NCBI RefSeq assembly: GCF_001644195.2
Contig: NZ_LWBL02000017.1
Location: forward strand, 1 to 54,656
Source of the DNA: Bacillus marinisedimentorum
GTDB taxonomy: Bacteria > Bacillota > Bacilli > Bacillales > Bacillaceae_O
Direction of reading: 5' to 3'
DNA length: 54,656 nucleotides
Below the pieces are notes generated by a model. It had not been told where the DNA came from, did not search any database, and saw only the letters and a program-made list of their open reading frames with translations. Shown in pieces: positions 52,559 through 54,656 of this stretch (position 1 is the first letter of the stretch; each line of letters begins with the position of its first letter). Made by a program: the position numbers and the translations under genes.

Positions 52559-53629
52559 TTGTCCAGTCTTTTTACCAGGAAAACGTTGATCATTCTTGCA
52601 GTTGTCATTTTAATCGGTATCGCTGCATATTTTATTCTTCCCGTATCAGTTCCATTAATCTTCGCGCTGGTTACAGCTCTGTTTTTAGAGCCGGCTGTCA
52701 AGTGGATGACCCGCAGGTTTAAAATATCAAGAAACTTTTCTGTCCTCATAGTATTTATGCTGTTCATCATGCTGATTGGTGCGGGAAGCTATTTCACCCT
52801 CACAAAGGTCATAGCTGAAATCATCAATCTTGGTGAAAACCTGCCCGAATATATCGCGGAAATCAATAAGATTTGGTATGAGATGGAAACTGAACTGGTT
52901 GCAGCTTCACAGGATTTACCTGAAGAATTTGTGAGGGAAGTCAGTGATCAGATTGAACAGCTTCTTTTCAATATGAAAGATGATTTAACCAGCCTTTTCA
53001 ATATTGAATCACTAAAAGTATTTGCAACAAATGCCATTACCGGAATTCCCGATTATCTGGTCAGTTTTCTTGTCTATTTAATCGCCCTGTTCCTGTTCCT
53101 GCTGGAGCTGCCGCGAATAAAAACGAGAATGTATGCCCACCTTACCCCAAAAACGGCTGATAAAGTATCATTCATGAATACGAGGCTTTCGTATGTCGTC
53201 TTCGGATTCTTCAAAGCACAATTTTTGGTGAGCATCATCATCTTCATCACCACCCTGATCGGCCTGTTATTGATTAAACCTGATGTTGCACTTGTTATGG
53301 CCTTGATCATCTGGATTATTGATTTCATACCGATCATCGGGTCCATCGTCATTCTAGGTCCGTGGGCCATCTTCTATTTATTGAGCGGGAATATTGCACT
53401 TGGAACAAAACTTGCGATACTCGCTGTCATTCTTCTTGTCATCAGGCGGACTGTCGAACCGAAAGTGATGGGGCAGCATATCGGATTGTCGCCTCTGTCC
53501 ACGTTGATTTCCATGTACATCGGCCTTCAATTGCTCGGCATTTTAGGATTCATTATCGGCCCATTGCTCGTAATCGCCTTCAATTCAGCAAGAGAAGCCG
53601 GAATCATCAAAATGAATTTCAAAATATGA
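52559..53629 (+). CDS. ytvI: YtvI-type AI-2E family membrane protein
   Basis: 356-aa polytopic membrane protein of the AI-2E/PerM family. Hydrophobic segments begin with LIILAVVILIGIAAYFIL. A long soluble loop (ENLPEYIAEINKIWYEMETE) precedes a second membrane half, which carries the family signature IWIIDFIPIIGSIVILGPWA and TVEPKVMGQHIGLSPLSTL near the C-terminus. It resembles the sporulation integral membrane protein YtvI. TTG start at 52559 after AAGGAG; the ATG at 52535 overlaps the ribosome-binding site. Confidence 0.85.
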   Translation: MSSLFTRKTLIILAVVILIGIAAYFILPVSVPLIFALVTALFLEPAVKWMTRRFKISRNFSVLIVFMLFIMLIGAGSYFTLTKVIAEIINLGENLPEYIAEINKIWYEMETELVAASQDLPEEFVREVSDQIEQLLFNMKDDLTSLFNIESLKVFATNAITGIPDYLVSFLVYLIALFLFLLELPRIKTRMYAHLTPKTADKVSFMNTRLSYVVFGFFKAQFLVSIIIFITTLIGLLLIKPDVALVMALIIWIIDFIPIIGSIVILGPWAIFYLLSGNIALGTKLAILAVILLVIRRTVEPKVMGQHIGLSPLSTLISMYIGLQLLGILGFIIGPLLVIAFNSAREAGIIKMNFKI

Positions 53630-53695
53630 GGGGTAAATGGACTGAACATGAAAAAACCCCGGTTATGGCGGAAAAATAGAAAAACAATCAATTTC

Positions 53696-53732
53696 GCGGA
53701 CGAAATCATTTATGATTTCGTCCTTTTCTTTT
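53696..53732 (+). terminator. Terminator of the ytvI-like gene
   Basis: GGACGAAATCA...TGATTTCGTCC stem followed by TTTTCTTTTT. Confidence 0.9.
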
Positions 53733-53982
53733 TACTGATTAAGCAGTTCTTCATTCGATTTAATAATTTCTAGTGCAAGATGACATAACTTATTGTCATC
53801 CTTTTATTAATATTAAAACAGTGTTGGTCGCAATGTTAATGTTCAAACTTTTTGAGAAGGTTTTCTGTAATGCATGTTGAATTTATGAAAGGCCGTTATT
53901 CAACTCCCCAGTTTAATGCGCTTTTCTCACGAATGCTCGCTAACGGGTGTTGAAGAATTCAAGGGACTTAAGGGGTGCTATT

Positions 53983-54495
53983 ATGAGAGAAATTATAAAT
54001 ATCAAAGCGTTGAAATATCCTGATTTTTTACATTATGAATGGGAAGGAGAATTGATTATCAAGACTTCAGAATATGTGATGGTGCTTTGTAAACCTGGTA
54101 GAAAGCTAAAACACCACTCCAAAAATAGTACGTTTACAATACATAATCGATCATTAGAATACTTTTCCCTCAAAGAAGGCTTTACGGTGGCAATGGAAAT
54201 TGAAAGTGGCAGCATCGTCTCCTATTATTGCAATGTTACTCTGCCATCGGTTTTGAGAGGAAAAGAGATATCTTTTGTTGATTTGGACTTAGACTTCGTA
54301 AAACGGCAAGGTGAGGATTGGAAAGTTATTGATGAAGAGGAATTAATAACAAATAGCAGCAAGTATAATTACCCTCCTGAATTAAAGGAAGATGCAACTC
54401 AATGGTTAAAAGTGTTAAAAAGAAAGGTTAAAGAAAAAGAATTTCCATTTAATGACACAGTTTTGGATAGATATGATTCCCTGACTACATTATAG
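53983..54495 (+). CDS. DUF402 domain protein
   Basis: 170-aa protein of the DUF402 fold: FLHYEWEGELIIKTSEYVMV, HSKNSTFTIHNRSLEYFSLK, SYYCNVTLPSVLRGKEISFV, DLDLDFVKRQGEDWKVIDEE. Members include nucleoside tri-/diphosphatases and RNase-related proteins; activity here is not shown. ATG at 53983 after AAGGGGTG. Its codon use is clearly more AT-rich than that of its neighbours, and it is flanked by repeat-like DNA, so horizontal origin is possible. Confidence 0.82.
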   Translation: MREIINIKALKYPDFLHYEWEGELIIKTSEYVMVLCKPGRKLKHHSKNSTFTIHNRSLEYFSLKEGFTVAMEIESGSIVSYYCNVTLPSVLRGKEISFVDLDLDFVKRQGEDWKVIDEEELITNSSKYNYPPELKEDATQWLKVLKRKVKEKEFPFNDTVLDRYDSLTTL

Positions 54496-54628
54496 GGGTG
54501 CAATTGTCAAACAGGGCATGATCCCTTGAGATTAGAAACTTATATAAAAGGTAATTAGATCCGTTTCGGTGAAAAAACTTACGAAATAGCATACTAATCA
54601 GGAGACCGCATCGCATATGATTTGGTAT

Positions 54629-54656
54629 GTACGCCTGCTTAGCGGCGTGCACCGAT
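54629..54656 (+). repeat. Start of a 125-bp family repeat, cut by window end
   Basis: GTACGCCTGCTTAGCGGCGTGCACCGAT resembles the CGCTTAGCGGCGTACGCAT segment of the 10347 unit. Only the first part lies within the window. Confidence 0.55.

Overview
This window comes from the chromosome of an endospore-forming Bacillaceae member (Firmicutes, moderate GC). It carries the sporulation sigma factors sigE and sigG, spoIIGA, spoVD, spoVE, gerR and YlbJ/YtvI-type sporulation membrane proteins. Gene order largely follows the Bacillus subtilis ileS-divIVA-ylm-sig-dcw-ylb block. I cannot name the species from sequence alone.

Layout, left to right. (1) 1-7200, minus strand: ileS under a T-box leader, then the cell-division accessory genes divIVA, ylmH, ylmG, sepF, ylmE, ylmD and ylmC. 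(2) 7.6-10.3 kb, minus: sigG, sigE and spoIIGA, with a recognisable forespore promoter before sigG and a 22-bp-spacer promoter before spoIIGA. (3) 10.3-11.2 kb: no genes; a four-copy 125-bp tandem repeat followed by an intact 250-bp MITE-like insertion with an 8-bp target duplication. (4) 11.2-30.7 kb, minus: the division and cell wall (dcw) cluster. In transcription order it is mraZ-rsmH-ftsL-pbpB-spoVD, then murE-murF-mraY-murD-spoVE, then murB-divIB-ylxW-ylxX-sbp, then ftsA-ftsZ. Compared with B. subtilis, murG is missing between spoVE and murB, murF is included, and terminators or repeat DNA break the cluster after spoVD and after spoVE. (5) 30.8-43 kb: bshC, a DUF3397 gene, panE, ylbP, gerR, an enoyl-CoA hydratase-like gene, rpmF, ylbN, tmcAL, ylbL, ylbK, ylbJ, coaD and rsmD. 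(6) 43-54.6 kb, less compact: a CsfG-like sporulation RNA, small ylb genes (ylbG, ricF/ylbF, ylbE, ylbD, ylbC, ylbB, ylbA), several poorly characterised small genes, a thioesterase, a LysM-CAP protein, a YtvI-type membrane protein and a DUF402 gene. Decayed dispersed repeats lie between them.

Functionally, regions 1 and 4 build and position the division septum (FtsZ/FtsA/SepF/DivIVA/DivIB/FtsL/PbpB) and make lipid-linked peptidoglycan precursors (MurB/D/E/F, MraY). SpoVD/SpoVE are the spore-cortex counterparts of the septal synthase. SpoIIGA, SigE and SigG run the compartment-specific sporulation programme.

The most interesting signals are non-coding: a mobile-looking repeat with exact target duplication, a hairpin-forming tandem array with dispersed relatives, orphan repeats that resemble part of a glycine riboswitch, and a CsfG-like RNA with a near-consensus sigma-G/F promoter. 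I found no convincing new multi-gene defence or metabolic system. Most of the window is conserved core genome, and the novelty is in the intergenic DNA and a few small unknown genes.
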